Source: Clitopilus passeckerianus (Eukaryota; Basidiomycota; Agaricomycetes; Agaricales; Entolomataceae). From it: a stretch of 64,000 bases of DNA. Position numbers and translations under genes: made by a program. Where the stretch lies: NCBI GenBank assembly GCA_944990035.1, contig CALYLX010000116.1:558001-622000 (forward strand), given 5' to 3'. Shown here one piece after another: positions 35,903 to 47,797 of this stretch (positions within the stretch are counted from its first letter, which is position 1; the number at the start of each line of letters is the position of its first letter). Below the pieces are notes generated by a model. The model ran no database searches and was not told the origin of the DNA. It was given only the letters and a program-made list of their open reading frames with translations.

Positions 35903-37546
35903 ATGTCGAGTCTTGCTGGTGCTCTTGGTGAATCAAATCCATCAGGTTTCGCGGGCGCAAAACGGGAGCTGGGCGACGATTATGGCGAAAACGTAACAGA
36001 AGATGTTGAAATGGATGATATTCATGAGAACAAGGAAGAAAACGAAACTATGGACGATTTGTTCGGCAATGACGACGACGACGACGGCAAGGACGAGTGA
36101 GTGAGAACCCAGTAGAGCCTCCGTGTATGTGGCTCACCATGTGGTCGCACTCTCAGGGCCTTAGGTTCGCCATCTGGTTCTGGAGCAGAGTCAGAACGAC
36201 TGCCATCTCCAGAACGCGAACGTAGGCAAGCACTTGAGTATGAGGAAGACGAAAATGCTCCAGATTTGGCTATGGAAGAAGTTAAGGAAGCAAACGTTTC
36301 CTTTCCAAATCTTCCAGTGCCAAAATCCTCTGACGGTAACGTGAGTCTAGGTAATTCTTTGGCTCGATGAACCCTTTCTCATTAAGTCTCGCAGACATGG
36401 GTAATACGTATGCCTAATTATGTCAGAGTGGACTCCAAACCCTTCCATCCTGATACCTATGTTGGCCCTGAACACGAAGATGAAGACCTTCATCAAACGG
36501 AGAGCGTTCGCGAGAAAAGCATGTCCATCAAACTTCAAGTTGAAAATACTGTCCGCTGGCGCTGGACAAAAGATGAAGATGGATTAGATGTATGTCAAAA
36601 TGTACACTCCTTAACGTGTTCCGCAGTTCTGAAATTATTTCAGCGCCGACAATCCAATGGCCGCATCATTCGATGGTCAGACGGAACTCTGAGCCTGAGG
36701 TTAGGCAAGGAACTGTTCGACATAAACCAAACGGTCGACACATCTGCTGGCGCCGCGCGTCATATAGGATCTCAAAACTCGCAACCAACAGCTTCCCAAG
36801 CTGAGCCGACCAGCAAAGGACATGGCTTGACATATCTTGTCGCCCAACACAAACGCTCGCAGGTTCTACAGGCAGAGGCCGTGATCACCGGTCAAATGTC
36901 CCTACGCCCAACAGGGATGCAATCCGAAACCCATCGGATGCTGGTGCGAGCAGTCGGCCAGAAACACACCAAAGTTGCCAAACTGCGGATGGCACCTGAT
37001 CCAACGACGGATCCAGAGAAGGAGGTACTGGAGTTAATCAAACAATCCGCGAAACAGTCGAAGAAGAAGAAGGAACCTGCCGACGGCCTCGGGCGAAGGC
37101 GCAAAAAGGCGTGGCAAACGAGACCGCGTAATTTTTACAGTGACGACGAGGAGGAAGATGCTGGTGGCATCTTCGAGGGCTCTGATGAAGAAGGTGAAGA
37201 TGGCGCTGGATATGCCTCTCAGCGAAGGAAGAGGTCGGACAAAGAGCCCTCAGGTTATCAGGAGGATGATTTCCTCGTTGCTGACGATTCGGAGGAGGAC
37301 GAAGGGTTTACCAGCAAGAAACGAAGGAAAGCTAATGCCGCTGAAGGGACGGAAGATGAACTGGACCGGCTGGAAGCCAAGATTGAACAGGATGCGCGAA
37401 GGGACTCTGGTGAAGCACAAGCCAGCGATAAGGATGGTGATATGGATGTTGAGAGTGAGGAAGAGTCCGATGAAGAGATGCAGGTTCGTAGGGTCAAAGG
37501 TGCTGGAAGGAGGAAGGCACCCGTTTTCGATGATGATGACGAATAA
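35903..37546 (+). CDS. Paf1-complex subunit Leo1
   Basis: Leo1 is part of the Paf1 complex, which travels with RNA polymerase II and promotes histone modification during elongation. The start is ATG at 35903 (MSSLAGALGESNPSGF), preferred over an upstream TTG. An acidic N-terminus (DDYGENVTEDVEMDD and a GAC repeat giving DDDDD near 36071) is followed by the Leo1 core: TWVIRMPNYVRVDSKPFHPDTY, ENTVRWRWTKDEDG, RQSNGRIIRWSDGTLSLRLG, ELFDINQTVD, GLTYLVAQHKRSQVLQAE and HTKVAKLRMAPDP. The tail has KQSKKKKEPADGLGRRRKKAW, alternating acidic blocks and a PVFDDDDE end. Introns start GTGAGT, GTGAGT and GTATGT, all in frame. Convergent with the ataxin-10-domain gene (82 bp between stops). Confidence 0.95.
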
Positions 37547-37628
37547 TACATCGTGATTAGATTTTCGGTGGTATTCATTGTTTCTCATTAATTAGCGTAT
37601 GCAGATAGATTACACGATTTGGTCAGGA

Positions 37629-39868
37629 CTATCTGATAACCTCCGAGCTTTCCCTCCACACGTCAGGCGGAAACTGGTCCAGAGGCGTTCTGCAGCACGC
37701 CATTCTCATCCCAATGACCAGGCGGTTTGATTGAGTCCACTACCACCTGATTCTCTGGGTTATTCTCCAATAGATTATGCAATGTGAAGATGGCATGTTC
37801 TCGCAAATCTAGGAACAGTCAGCGGATAATGAAATGGCAAGGGGACGAGATAACGACTAACATGGATTTCTTTCATCAACAACGCACATGTTCATGACAA
37901 CTGGGATTCCTCCACATTCTCTTACACGATCTTGCACCGCTTTGGAGCCGTGGCAGAGAATTCCCAGAAGTCGGGTTAAGTCCCTTTTCAGATAGGAAAA
38001 TCCAGCGCCGTCGCCTTTCGGCAGGTCGGCAGAAGGAGTAGGTACCGAGGACGCAGTTGGTGTTGGTCCTGTAACTGGCTTCCCAAAGTTGATACGAGGC
38101 AGAAACAGATCAAGTTGTTGCAGAAGGCCTGAAAAATACAAGGTATCCAATGAGCGGACTTGATCGAGCTTAAGGCAAAGGCTAATAGACCTATCAATGC
38201 CTCGATTATACCGACATCCGCTACCCGCGTCTCGATGAAAAACATCTTCAACTCCACTCTTGATGGTGGGGAGTCCTGAGGCTGGTCTTCGGCATCGGAA
38301 CTTTCTGCTTCCAGACTGATTGCGACAATACACTGTGTCACAAGGACAAGTGCCTCACACACTTTCGGCAGAATGCCATCCAGCTGCAGGGGAGCAATGG
38401 ACGGCGAACCTTGTGAACTATTCTCCACTGACGCGGATCCGGGCTCCGCGGATTGGCTTGTAGGAACCAAGGCACGCTCAATGGCAGTTCTGCCATACGT
38501 AGAGAGCTCGTGAAAGGCTTTCAGGAGCATGGGACTGAGTCGCCGATATGTTTTCACCGTTTTGAGAGGCGCAGGCGTTGTTGCCGTTGATTGCGATGAT
38601 TGCAAGTACGAATCTACTATCTTGAGCAATGTCGTTTGATGGGGTGTGATGGGTTCATCCGAACTTGAGAAAAATAGTCGGTAAGGTTTCTCGATCGAGA
38701 CATTCAGAATAGAGCTCACATTGTGAACCTCGCATAAAGGTCGGGTGCTAATCCTTGTTCGATCAGTTGAGCCAGGATGTCATAGCTACGAAATCGGTAA
38801 AACGTGGGTATACAATCGAAAGTAGATCTGCGAAATAGCGAAATATGCGCACCCAACATCAAAAGCTTGAGCACCTGGTGAAGCCTCATCGGCTTCGAAC
38901 AAATGAACCATGTCGTCCAAGAGTGTTACGCAGACCCGAGTGCCAATTGTCGATCGACCAAGCATTGTGCTTGAGATTTATTAGTTTTGAGATCATCAGA
39001 AAGCGGAAGATTTACCAACCATCGTTTACGGCTGCCGTGAATACAATTGAGAATAAAAATGAAAGTGGTAAGTAGCGTTGGTGCATCTGGTGATGCTAAC
39101 AGCCGACTACCTTAGCAGATGCCTCGTTAGTTATGTTTTTCCGGGACCTTCGAAGAACGCACATTAAGATGACCTGGTCCTCCGGAAGGGCCATATATGT
39201 TGTCCATAGCCTCACCATGAGATCCTCGTTGGCAGTTACCATATTGGAAAGTGTCTGAGTCAATATTCGAGCCACAACCACGGCTGAGAGCACAAGGTAA
39301 GCAGGATACATGGATCGAGGCAGGAGCATTACAATCTTTCTCCTCCATTGCCGACCAAGAGGTATGGTAGTGAATTAGATGTCGAATCTCGGGCTCATTC
39401 TCGCTGCGAAGTTTAGTTGAGGGACTACCGTTTGAAAGCACCAGGGTCTCACAAGGCTTTGGTCTGATTCTGAGGCACGCCAGCAACGAGATTCCGAGTG
39501 AATTTGGCCAAGCTCCCACAGAGAATACGGAGGTCTTTTTCCCTGTTAGAGGTGCCTTCCTCATCCTCTGCGTCCCAGAAAGTGAGCTGAGTCCGTTCAA
39601 GCTCACGCCATAGCTTGCGAAGGTCGGCCCATAGAGAGTCATCTTCGCCGAAGTGTATTCTGTGGAAAAACGATGGATGAAATCTCGTCTGAGCTAGATT
39701 CTCAGAGATCTCTCACCTGGCCTGATTGCTCTGCGCGAGTACCTGTGCTGTGCTGTCCAAGGCTTTCACCAACGTAGCAATGCTGTCCCGAACTCCAATG
39801 TCAAATTTTGCGCTGGCCACCTTCCAATTCTTCAGCAAGTCCTGACCACCCGTGTGATTTTCGACCAT
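37629..39868 (-). CDS. Ataxin-10-domain protein (Ctr86-like)
   Basis: Armadillo-like protein with the C-terminal ataxin-10 domain. It starts MVENHTGGQDLLKNW, then FDIGVRDSIATLVKALDST, DDSLWADLRKLWRELERTQL and LRILCGSLAKFTRNLVAGVP. Next come EIRHLIHYHTSWSAMEEKD, VVVARILTQTLSNMVTANEDL and WTTYMALPEDQVIL. Later exons give YDILAQLIEQGLAPD, TPHQTTLLKIVDSYLQS and IVAISLEAES. The ataxin-10 signature is FSYLKRDLTRLLGILCHGSK, VQDRVRECGGIPVVMNMC and DERNPYLREHAIFTLHNLL, followed by PENQVVVDSI. It ends EGSEVIR. The junction after MEEKD (GTAATG..CTCTCAG) was chosen because the read-through frame lacks the conserved TLSNMVTANE. The function of the yeast relative is poorly defined. Confidence 0.9.
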
Positions 39869-40238
39869 TCTGGGGGACAATTGCTGGCGAGAATACGGTC
39901 ACAGGTTAACGTCCGAGAGGACCGACACCGCTCAGATCGACGTCTTACTACATCGCCGCTTTGTCAGGCCGCTGCAACGCTCATGAATGATGAATTCATG
40001 ATTCTAACTTACTCCTTCGCGTCCACCACAGTGATCTTCTGACTCTCCAGGAACCGTCTGTGCGTTCACTGTGAACCGTCCTTATCGTGATTTACAGGCA
40101 ACGACTCCATTGAGATACCTCTTGACAGCAGCCGACGGCTAGCACACGGAGATATCCTGGCACGGTCACGGTTCGGTGCCGTGTTGCGCAGCATTCAGCA
40201 TAGCTCTCATCTCTCTGTTACTACCAAACACTTTGTCC

Positions 40239-40980
40239 ATGGAAAACACCAAACCGGTGAATGAACTCAATGTATCTTTGGAAGACCATCTGCTCGAAAC
40301 ATTGCGGGCTGTGGACCCCGTGTTACCCTCAGACATGGCCACGGCATTAAGACCATACCTTTCGTCACCAAAGCCGTCTACTATACCCTATTCCGTCCTG
40401 CTTTCTCTTTCTAGGTGGGCCCGGGAGAATGGTGATGTTTTACGCGCACAAAGTCCACCCTTAGACCCTAAAACATTCTCTATGGTCGCTCTACTTGCGG
40501 GAACGAAGACTTCTCCAGAACGCAAGTTTGGCACCTACACATCTCCGAAAGATCCCCATCAAGTTGCTTTGGAGAGGAAAGGTGAAAGGAAAGCCATCAC
40601 AGCACTTCTGAATTCCATTCTGAGTGTCATTGGTTCCGGTTTCGCCGCCTGGTGGGCGGCCGACAAAACAGGTTGGAAGAATGAATGGGTATGTCAGTTC
40701 ATTTGCATCCGTCAAACCTGGCTCATCCCGGTTCTGCTTCTAGAAAGTGCTCTTGGGACTCCTCGTTGCTTTCGTAGTGGCAGCAGCGGAGGCCATCTTG
40801 TATCTCATCTGGCAACGGTCCAAAGAGACAAAGCCATCAAGTCCTTGGCCCCAACGACGTTCAAAGGCGTCTGAGACCAGCAAGAAGGACGATGGACCCG
40901 AGGAGCCAGTGCCTGAAGAGGCTTCAACAACTGGCAAAACCGATGATAAAGATAAAGGAGGCCTACGACGCCGCCAGTGA
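40239..40980 (+). CDS. Vma12-family V-ATPase assembly factor
   Basis: ER membrane factor for assembly of the V0 sector of the vacuolar proton pump (Vma12/Vph2, TMEM199 in animals). It starts MENTKPVNELNVSLEDHLL. The cytosolic N-terminal part includes TIPYSVLLSLSRWARENGD, SPPLDPKTFSMVALLAGTKTSPERKFGTY (in parts) and ERKAITALLNSILSVIGSGFAAWWAADKTGWKNEW. One GTATGT..TTCTAG intron joins this to KVLLGLLVAFVVAAAEAILYLIW, the second hydrophobic segment. Two transmembrane hairpin segments are therefore visible near the C-terminus. A Lys/Glu-rich cytosolic tail ends GGLRRRQ. Length about 225 residues. Convergent with the Nudix gene. Confidence 0.88.
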
Positions 40981-41063
40981 CACATCTATGATGTACGAAG
41001 ATCAGATGTTTCTGTGGAAGAGTCTGCATTATAACTAGGTAAGTACATGTACAGATTCCAACT

Positions 41064-42004
41064 CTACTCTTGTCCGTGGATTCCCAGTATTCTCACCAAC
41101 AAAGATAGATACCACCCTGTCAATCCCCAGACCTCAATGCTACCGGTTTGTCCGGTTCTGGTGTTTTGAAGAATGCTCGTGTCCTCCTCGCTGGGTTTGT
41201 TCGTGATTGGAATCATCTTGCCACGACTGGCCATGATCACATCTGTAACGTCAATGACAGAGTAGGGGCGGTTACCCCGGAACATGGATTTTGTTATTTG
41301 TGACGGATCCGCAATTGTCGAAAGTGGCAGATGGAACGCCAGCGCAACTTCATCTTGCGACACTTCGCTGTGGAGTGAGAGCAGGTCGATAGATGGAAGT
41401 GGATCATCTTCTATTGAATTTCCTTCGTAGTTTTCAGGTTGCACGAACCCCTTTGAATGCAATAATGTGATGAACAAATTATTTACGGATGGTTGCGTTA
41501 GACCCCATACCACAAAAGGCCAAACGAGGGTACCGCCCCGCCATGTTAGCTCTGGAGGTCCGACCTCACCGAGAACCTGAACACGCTGCGGACTGATTCC
41601 CAATTCTTCACGCGTTTCTCGAAGAGCTGTTTCTAGGTATGATTTGTCCGTCTAGTAATTAATCTTGTCAGCGCATTGCTGGAGTGAGAACGGTGTTTTA
41701 TACTTGATCAACGCGTCCGCCAGGAAAACTGAACAAGTTTACATGTTAAGCTGGGTTAAATTGACTCATTGGTGATTTCATACCTAATTTCTCCCGAATG
41801 GGATTTCAAAGCTGCACTCCGTACTTCCAATAGGATCCCTGGAACATTTCTGTGGTTACAGAAGGGTATAAGCACCGCTGCATTCTTCTGGGATGCTTGT
41901 GGTGAATCAACTGGTCCTTTGCTGCATGATTTCGAGTATGAAGATAACGCCGTTCGGATATAATTAAGAGTTCTGGGCGTCAAGGGTTGTGTTAGGGAAA
42001 TCAT
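41064..42004 (-). CDS. Nudix hydrolase, CoA-diphosphatase type (NUDT7/8, Pcd1-like)
   Basis: Predicted to hydrolyse CoA or oxidised CoA, in peroxisome or mitochondrion in known relatives. It starts MISLTQPLTPRTLNYIRTAL, then AAVLIPFCNHRNVPGILLEVRS and LKSHSGEI. A 25-nt microexon (41704-41728) supplies SFPGGRVDQ, and the next exon TDKSYLETALRETREELGIS, which together make the Nudix box with catalytic RE..EE. SHSGEISFPGG is the signature of the CoA branch. The rest includes GEVGPPELTWRGGTLVWPFV and EVALAFHLPLSTI, then NRPYSVIDVTD and a C-terminal EVWGLTGWYLSLLVRILG. Length about 260 residues. No targeting signal is obvious. Introns all GT..AG. Confidence 0.88.
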
Positions 42005-42237
42005 TGAATGGAAACGGCCATGCAACCAGCCCAAGTCTCAGGAATGAGTGTTGCAGACAGAAAGCAATTCCGGTTTAATTGTGGACGAGCTCCAGCATCA
42101 TGACAGACGTTGAGGAGGACGTCACCGGCCCGATAACACCGAAACTAGCAGATGATATCACGTAAGCCGGCGGTCGTTGAAACCCCGCCGAAAAACTGGA
42201 TTATGATCACCAATCCTTGGCTTTCTCTTCGATCATC

Positions 42238-42649
42238 ATGGTGAGCTGAATCCTGAGCAGTAGCCGTGTAATATCTAGTCTGATTTGTATACCGTAGACT
42301 CTCGCTGTCGATCTTTTGAATCCTTCTATCGAGCATGAGAAAAAGCAACACAAATTGAAGCGTCTCGTGCAGTCACCGAACTCTTATTTCATGGATGTCA
42401 AGTGCTCTGGTACATAGCCTTGCTGGTCTCAATAAATCGCTGATTCTCATCCTCGCACGTCTAGGCTGCTTCGCGATTACTACAGTCTTCTCCCATGCCC
42501 AGACTGTCGTCACTTGCCCGTCTTGCTCTGCTGTTCTTTGCCAACCGACGGGTGGAAAAGCCCGCCTCACTGAGGGTAATTTTGTCATTCATCCCGATTG
42601 GCATAAACTTACAGGTTCTCCAGGTTCTTCATTCCGTAGGAAGAATTAA
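42238..42649 (+). CDS. 40S ribosomal protein eS27
   Basis: Small-subunit ribosomal protein with a C4 zinc finger. Exon 1 is the ATG alone (42238-42240), directly followed by GTGAGC. Exon 2 gives [22 protein letters not shown] and [15 protein letters not shown]. After GTACAT..TCTAG come [24 protein letters not shown] and [13 protein letters not shown]. The last exon gives SFRRKN. The CxxC pairs (CSGC and CPSC) form the zinc site. The ATG-only first exon is inferred from the splice signals and because TLAVDLLNP is the normal second residue onward. Length about 82 residues. Confidence 0.95.
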
Positions 42650-42655
42650 AGCATA

Positions 42656-42862
42656 AACGCTCCGATATTGTCAACGAAACCGGTTCAGCCTTTAATCTGA
42701 ACACTCTTACTAGAGCATATCTGGAGGGCAAAATATTCAGGGCTGCCTCTCAAAGACATCACTACAGGCGCTCGTTGGAACGGGATGACGTTTTCCTGCT
42801 AGCCATTCACGATCCAACGCACGATGATGGAGATGGCTACACAAAATCTGACCATGTATGAT
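42656..42862 (+). other. Coding-like stretch without start (possible gene relic or exon)
   Basis: Directly after eS27, in a different frame, a stop-free stretch of about 68 codons reads like real protein: KRSDIVNETGSAFNLNTLTR, AYLEGKIFRAASQRHHYRRS and LERDDVFLLAIHDPTHDD, followed by GDGYTKSDHV and a stop at about 42860. It has no ATG, and I do not recognise the family. It could be the 3' exon of a lost gene or a relic. It is too close to eS27 to have its own promoter. Confidence 0.35.
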
Positions 42863-42960
42863 AAATCAATTGTACTTGTATTTTACATTACCCAAAATGA
42901 TTATGTGTTACATGTAGTTATACAGTAGTCTCTTCTAAGATATCCGGAAGATGCGAAGAT

Positions 42961-45004
42961 TCAGTATGACTGGAGGGATGGAGAAGAGGATGCGTTCTTC
43001 TCGTTGGGTATATGGCCCACATCTGCCATGAGATCACCCCCAATCCCAGAAATTGCGAACCAAGCTGGGGGCAATGACACTACCCACAGAAGAAAATTGA
43101 TGACCACGGTATAGAACGGACTGAAGTGGCTACAATTCCGAAATTAGTGAGCTCATCTTAAGCATGATGATATTAAAATTTGGCGTACGTAGAGCTTATT
43201 CCAAAGGAGACACACTGCCCCCAGGCTTCTGCACCTCTAAGTAAGCCAGCACCTCGAGTCAATTCTCCCGTCCCATCTCCAAGAGAACCGACCGCCCAGT
43301 ACTTCATGAAATTAAGATGTGAGTGTAGGCCACAGAGTTCAGGATACTCACAAGGTAGTTCTGTACCATATTGCCAGCAGTATTAAACATGACATACAGC
43401 CCAAACCCACGGCTAAACCCTGGGCTGAGCCAATCCAGTTTTCCTGGATTCTTTGCCTCGTATCCATGTTGAACGACAAGGGCCCAGATGAGGATGCCAA
43501 TAAAGGTCGAGAATACGAAAACACCACCAGATCTTGCACGTGTCTTCACGGGATGAGACGGGATATCGGAACGAAATGTGTAGGGGCCCTTACCTTCAAC
43601 GAAATCCTCTGGGAATCAAGGTAAAGACCGAGTAGGGTTGTCGCAATTATGCCCGAGATTGCGCTCAAGAACGACGCTAGAGCTCGTGCTCGTACGGTGA
43701 AATACAGAGTCAAGTAGGTGCCCACATAACCCCAGTAGAACCAGCTACCTAAAGAATCGGTCAGAGTTGTTGGTCACTATATGATTTGTCGAGACGGACT
43801 GAAGAACAATGGCAATAGTAGACCCATTTTCTTGGAGCAAACAGTCGACCAAAATGCCTTGAGTTGAACGGTTGTTGATGTCTTCGTTTCAACTCTGACT
43901 GGGGTACCATCCTCACGCTGCACCTTCATGGGGTCGGAGACCAGCAGGGCAGCGGGCACAGCCAGAACCTGCAACGCTAAGAAGGCTAGGAGAGTGGCAT
44001 ACGAAATCTTTCCACCTGTCGAGCGGTGAACATTGACGCCTAGATTGATAGCACTAGATGTTGAGGGCGTCAGTCAGATAGCAGCACGATCGATAAATCC
44101 GACAGCACCCTCCGACGATCTGACCACTATTCTTGGACGCAAGCCAAATTGCAAGATATCTTCCCCTCTTGCGATGTTCCGGATAAGCCAGAACTACAGC
44201 ACCCTTGTAAGAAGGCTTAGACACATATGTCATCCTTAGCGTTGGAAGGTAAGACCATACCTCTGCTGCCCAATATAAACCAGCTGAAATCCCTCCAAAA
44301 ACAGCTGCAAAGATTACGAACCACTCCTGAAGGACAAGGAAAAATATTGATCCCAATGAGGCGATCCCGCCCGACTGCGCAAAAATCGACTCACTGTCCC
44401 ATATCTATTATTCTGATCTGTTAAACTCCGTAAGCCAACATAAAGCCCCTGAAAAGTCGGATACTACGCACAGAGTGCCGCCGAATAAGGTGCCCATCCG
44501 AGGCTTCCAAGTAGGAGCGTCCATTTTACCCCAATTTTGTTCACCATCAGGGGGCTGGCGAGGCACAACAGTCCCATAAAGGCAAAGATAATGCTATCAG
44601 ACATAGGGAATTCACCATTTCGTCAATTTGAGTCACGAGAAGCATCGAACGCACGCATTAGAAGCACTTAATTGGTAATAAGGTCAGCAGGCTCTTTTCA
44701 ATAGACGTACTTGAAACTCACTTGACGAGATATGGTTCAAGAGCACCGCCCGCTCCGAGACTATTCGTAGCATTCCTGAGATTTCGCCAGTCAGATTCCT
44801 GTCTAGCGTAGTATAATCTTCAAGCCCACCAAAGTCCAGGTCCCAAGAAACTGATGCTGTCATTACATTGTTAGTTGAGGTAAAGGTCCTTGAGCTGTCT
44901 CCAAGTACGTACAATCCAACTACTAGAATCTGAAAAAGTGTGCTCCGGTAGAACGTTCGCTTTGTGCTCTCCATCTTTTGCACGTCCTCAGATGCCTTGT
45001 TCAT
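42961..45004 (-). CDS. UNC93-like MFS transporter, copy A of a tandem array
   Basis: Polytopic membrane protein of the UNC93/DUF895 branch of the major facilitator superfamily; the substrate is unknown. Many short exons: STLFQILVVGFISFLGPGLW, NATNSLGAGGALEPYLVK, EWFVIFAAVFGGISAGLYWAAE, VVLAYPEHRKRGRYLAIW, KNSGQIVGG, LLAFLALQVLAVPAALLVSDP, VQREDGTPVRVETKTST and LDWLSPGFSRGFGLYVMFN. The last exon gives FSPFYTVVINFLLWVVSLPP and a tail ending SSSPSLQSY. The exon ending in TT before GTACGT joins CATCAG to give GFISFLGPG, which keeps frame. It is the most diverged of the three copies, and I found no break in it. The conserved AYPE..RGRYLAIW loop matches copies B and C. Confidence 0.85.
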
Positions 45005-45675
45005 GGTCGTGGTTTAAGCTGAAGCTGGACAGCTACAAAAACCCTGATGATTAACAGGTCAGAGTAATCAATCCTGACAGCCAATTCAGTCAATCAGAAA
45101 AAGGACAGCATGCCGTCGCCCTATCTCCAGTGGGAACTTTTCGAGGAGATCGGCTATGCTCTCCGCCTGAGTGTGGTGGCATAATCTGAGCATAGGCATT
45201 TTTGGCAAGAGTAGGTGAAGTGTAATGCGAAGCTCGGTTGGTGGATGGTCATGCCACCAGAACTCTTCACGACACCTTGTGAGCTTGCATCCACATCAAG
45301 ATGTAGAATGCACATTCTGGTCGCCTTCGAGCCCTGTGTCCGCTTTGAACGGTAGGTGTCTAAACCAGGGAGGTGAGAGATGCCAAGTAAAATTTCATAC
45401 AGAACCATGTGTCTGCGTACTGGTCAGACGCCGATTGGATGCAATTCATCAAAATGAAGTCAAGGGGTACTACCTGCTCTGAGAGTCTCAAGGCCCTCCG
45501 GACCTGAGGCAGTTAATAGATATCATCAGCGTAGGTGTATAAGTTGTATTCCCAGAAGGGATCTAAGGAGATATTAGGGTAATAAAATGATCCGGGCTAT
45601 GGAAATCTTGATACGCAGATCGGAGGGGCTTCTGGACTTTGTCTTATGGTGGGCAGCTCGAGTTCTTCCGAGTCG
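45005..45675. other. Spacer between transporter copies A and B
   Basis: About 670 bp. It contains the copy A promoter and the copy B 3' end, including about 90 bp (45587-45675) that would still code for a family-like tail if the copy B frame break were absent. No other gene is supported; an 84-codon minus frame at 45154-45408 has no motif. Confidence 0.5.
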
Positions 45676-47720
45676 TTATCCTTGCTTTGGCCGATGTCCC
45701 GCAGCGACAACCAGGCTACTGGTGCAGAACTCTGCCCAGAAGACAATGTTGATAACCACGGTGTATAGGGGGTTAAATTTACTGTGGTGTTAAGTGATTA
45801 GCTTCGACTCGGGTAGTATCAACAATGACGACCTACGAGGAGCTGATGCCGAAACGACGCGCATTGTCCCCATGACTCGATTCCTCGTAGGAGACCTGCT
45901 GCCCTTGTCAACTCGTTGTTTCCGTCACCTAGAGTACCGACAGCCCAGTACTGATGAGAAGCATAAGCCACGCGTCAGCTCCGGCTGTTGAGAAGGTCAG
46001 CGGAAGCAGCTCACCAAATAATTCTGCACAAGGCCACCAGCCATATTAAGCATAATATAGAGGCCAAACCCACGGCCGAATCCAGGGGCTCCAGGAAAGC
46101 TTGACTGGTTCAGCCTCTGGATATATGCATAGTACTGGACAACAAGAGCCCAGATTAAGATCCCAGAGAAAAGGGCCATGACGAAAATTCCTGATGCTCT
46201 TGCTCGTGCCTATTAATATTCCGAGTCAACCGGGTAGGAAAAATGGATGTCAGAATATCAGCTTACCTTGACGCTAGTTCTTTGAGAATCTAGATAGAAG
46301 CCGAAAAGAGCATTTGACAGTGCTTGGCAAACAGCGCTAAGAAAGGACCCAAGAGCGCGGGCCCGAACCTGCCTCTATGAGCACATAGCAGGAGCAAATT
46401 ATGGAATGAGACTTACAGAGAAATATAGGGTCAGGAAAGTAGACGCATACCCCCAATAAAACCAGCTGCCTTGAAACGATAAGTAAACAGTCTATTGAAT
46501 GAAAGAATCGTTGCTCACTGAAGAACAGAGGTATTAAGCACCCTTGTTGTCGAGAAACGACCGCTTTGAGGAGTGCTCTGATTTGAGTCATAGTAGATGT
46601 TCGTTCTTCAACGTAAACACTTATTCCGTCTGCTCGTTGAACCTTCTTTGGGCTAGATATCAGGAAGGCTATCGGGAAGCCCCAAACCTGCAGGATCACG
46701 AAAACCAGCAGCGTTGTATATGAGACTTTACCCCCGACGGGAGGTTTTGGCATTCATTCCAAGGTTGATAACACTAGGGTCGGCCCAAAAATTAGCTGTC
46801 TTCTTGGCTCTCCATCGTAAAAATGTACCCTCCGACAACCTGGCCCATGTTTTTGAATGCGGACCATATAGCCAAGTACCGGCCCCGCTTCTGGTGCCCA
46901 GGATATGCGAAAATAATGGCACCCTACAAATGTTAAGTGCGAGATATCAATGAACATTGAAGGGAATCACCTCTGCTGCCCAGTAGATTCCTGCAGAAAT
47001 GCCACAAATGTCTGCCCCGAAATTTACGAACCACTCCTATCCAACATCGTCAAATGGTGGTACTTCAGACAGGCGCTCAAACTCACAGTCCCGTGTCTAT
47101 TGTTTTGATCTGGAGTATTTGCAATCAGGTTAGACGAGGAGGAATGACTTGCAAGATTCCTCACATAGTGTAGTAGAGTAAACCGGCCAACCAGCAGTGC
47201 CCAGAACTAGGGTATACTTGACACTGATCGAATTGACCAGGAGGGGACTCGATATGCAGAACAGTCCCATGGATGCAAACACGATGCTATATCGTGGAGC
47301 TAATGGCTTTATCCTGTAGAAAAACTCTCCACGCACGAGTTTCCTGCACTGTATGAAACGATCTTAGCCAATATTTAGAAACGTTATACATCCCTTACTT
47401 CACAAGATAAGGTTCCAAAGCGCCTCCTGCACCTAAACTATTCAGAGCGTTCCTTCGAAAACAACTTAGTTGTCGAATAAACGAGATATCTCACATGGCT
47501 GTACCATAGCCCTGGTGCAAGAAATGTCACACTTCAGGTCGTTTAAGCAAACCTTAACCTTGAACGTAGATGGTACATACACACCAACGCTAATGACTTG
47601 GAAGAGCATTCCTCTGAAGGGCGAGGAAACTTGGCGACCGGGAACAACAGGCAACGAATTGGAGCGCGTCGAGGTATTTGAGTCGTCTAGCTCCTTCGTG
47701 CCAGTGAAAGACATGGACAT
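45676..47720 (-). CDS. UNC93-like MFS transporter, copy B, frame break in the last exon
   Basis: Second copy of the UNC93-like array. It starts MSMSFTGTKELDDSN, then FRGMLFQVISVGVVTFLAPGLW, NALNSLGAGGALEPYLVK, YTLVLGTAGWPVYS, GHQKRGRYLAIWSAFKNMGQVVGG, VSYTTLLVFVILQVWGFPIAFL, SSPKKVQRADGISVYVEERTST and GFGRGFGLYIMLNMAGGLVQNYL. The last exon begins KFNPLYTVVINIVFWA and matches copy C. At 45722-45738 it has one extra base relative to copy C, so it reads EFCTSSLVVAAG and stops at 45676. The neighbouring frame still gives SAPVAWLSLRDIG. The break falls in or after the last membrane helix, so the product loses its tail. It may be an early pseudogene or an error in the data. Confidence 0.8.
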
Positions 47721-47797
47721 GGTCAAGAGGCAATCATCCGATCCGTTCCGGCCAGTTTAAATACTCTCAAAGGCCCCATTGATTCCTATGCGGTAAT

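Noticed and set aside
44751..44860. Frame break in transporter copy A at FLGPGLW
   Set aside because: Using the earlier acceptor (ATGACAG before CATCAG) gives GFISFLGPGLW in frame, so no break exists.
45154..45408. 84-codon minus frame between transporter copies
   Set aside because: No motif, no splice partners and no resemblance to the flanking copies.
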